Assembly: GCA_014360105.1 (NCBI GenBank) | Contig: JACIYD010000118.1 | Span: forward strand, 1 to 5,626 | Source: Clostridia bacterium | GTDB lineage: Bacteria > Bacillota > DSM-521 > Neomoorellales > SLTJ01 | Reading direction: 5' to 3' | DNA length: 5,626 nt | In this document: piece by piece, positions 5,008 to 5,626 of the stretch | How the letters are laid out: each line of letters starts with the position of its first letter | Numbering within the stretch: the stretch's first letter is position 1 | The notes under the pieces: generated by a model | Databases searched by the model: none | Seen by the model: only the letters and a program-made list of their open reading frames with translations | What the model was told of the DNA's origin: nothing | Position numbers and translations under genes: made by a program

Positions 5008-5626
5008 ATGATTTGGGTCTTTTTCCTCGGTGGCGCCCTGCTATTGTTCATCGCGTTTTTTTCCTTCCTGCGACGCCGGGGCGCCCGCATTTTACCGGAG
5101 CCGGTCAGAGAACCCCTGCCGGCAAAAAGTGAAGACCTGCCGGCGCGTTACGGGTCCGACGAAATCGTGGCCCTGGTTAAAGATCCTTACTGGCTGCACG
5201 CCTATTGGGAGGTCACCGCAGCCAAACAACAGGAAGTCAGCCAGATGTTCGGCCCAACCGCGTGGGAGAAGTCCAGGCCGGTCATTCGGGTATACGACGT
5301 CACCGAGGTCGAGCACTTTGACGGCACGAACGCCCCCTACGTCGACGTAGAGATCGACGAACGGGCAACCAACTGGTATCTCTACCTTGGCCGGCCGAAC
5401 CACAGCTTTTATCTTGACTTGGGCCGAATCCTTCCCGGCGGGCGGTTCATTCACGTCGCCCGCTCCAACCGCGTCACTTTGCCCAGCAACGCTCCCTCGG
5501 CGGTCATCGACCCCCTCTGGCCGCCGCTGGAAGAGCTCTGGGCCGGCCAGACGGTGTCCTGGGGCCGGACCACCGGCACCTTGCCCGTGGCCTGGGGCAT
5601 CAGCTCGCCGCAGCTCTTTGCCCGGG
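5008..5626 (+). CDS. Membrane-anchored DUF4912 protein (3' end beyond window)
   Basis: The first 206 codons are visible and no stop occurs before the right edge. Residues 2-21 form one hydrophobic helix (IWVFFLGGALLLFIAFFSFL) followed by RRR, so the N-terminus is probably a membrane anchor with the rest cytoplasmic by the positive-inside rule. Residues from about 44 to 165 match DUF4912: LPARYGSDEIVALVKDPYWL (44-63), AYWEV (65-69), IRVYDVT (93-99), WYLYLGRPNHSFYLDLG (123-139) and FIHVARSN (147-154). The tail contains proline- and tryptophan-rich segments. DUF4912 has no established function; in thermophilic Clostridia I recall it occurring near GH57/DUF1957 alpha-glucan genes, but no such gene is visible here. 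The ATG at 5008 follows AAAGGAG at eight bases. The gene probably has its own promoter because a terminator lies upstream, and the 12-bp inverted repeat may control its translation. Confidence 0.88.
   Translation, partial: MIWVFFLGGALLLFIAFFSFLRRRGARILPEPVREPLPAKSEDLPARYGSDEIVALVKDPYWLHAYWEVTAAKQQEVSQMFGPTAWEKSRPVIRVYDVTEVEHFDGTNAPYVDVEIDERATNWYLYLGRPNHSFYLDLGRILPGGRFIHVARSNRVTLPSNAPSAVIDPLWPPLEELWAGQTVSWGRTTGTLPVAWGISSPQLFAR

Overview
The window is a GC-rich stretch of bacterial chromosome that most resembles a moderately thermophilic member of the Clostridia (the Moorella / Desulfotomaculum / Thermanaeromonas kind). This rests on the gene families (DUF4416, YlxP/DUF503, DUF4912, Aquifex-type aconitase, multi-LysM protein), strong AGGAGG-type ribosome binding sites, and frequent TTG and GTG starts. 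Genus and species cannot be fixed from the sequence alone.

Layout. Bases 1-224 carry no convincing gene but have several inverted repeats and may encode an unassigned structured RNA. A minus-strand tRNA-Pro(CGG) lies at 225-303, driven by a near-perfect sigma-A promoter at 317-345. Diverging from it is a plus-strand gene (438-1145) for a 235-residue protein made of four LysM repeats. Its upstream region matches both an extended -10 promoter and the mother-cell sporulation sigma-K pattern. A convergent minus-strand cluster follows: ylxP (2801-2520), a QueG-like double [4Fe-4S] protein (2443-1748) and a DUF4416 protein (1702-1163), probably co-transcribed in that order. Divergent from ylxP is a monocistronic-looking aconitase gene (2968-4899) with its own promoter and a probable terminator. 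The last gene, from 5008 and cut by the window edge, encodes a membrane-anchored DUF4912 protein. Its Shine-Dalgarno sequence sits in one arm of a perfect 12-bp inverted repeat.

How the parts relate. Aconitase supplies isocitrate, in anaerobes mostly for 2-oxoglutarate and glutamate synthesis. The three minus-strand genes share strand and spacing, but two are of unknown or only loosely known function, so no joint pathway can be claimed. The LysM protein looks like a spore or cell-wall structural protein. No mobile element, CRISPR array or clear foreign island is visible. The most interesting signals are small regulatory ones: the SD-sequestering inverted repeat, the CCTTTGG/CCAAAGG words around the aconitase gene, and the sigma-K-like promoter of the LysM gene.
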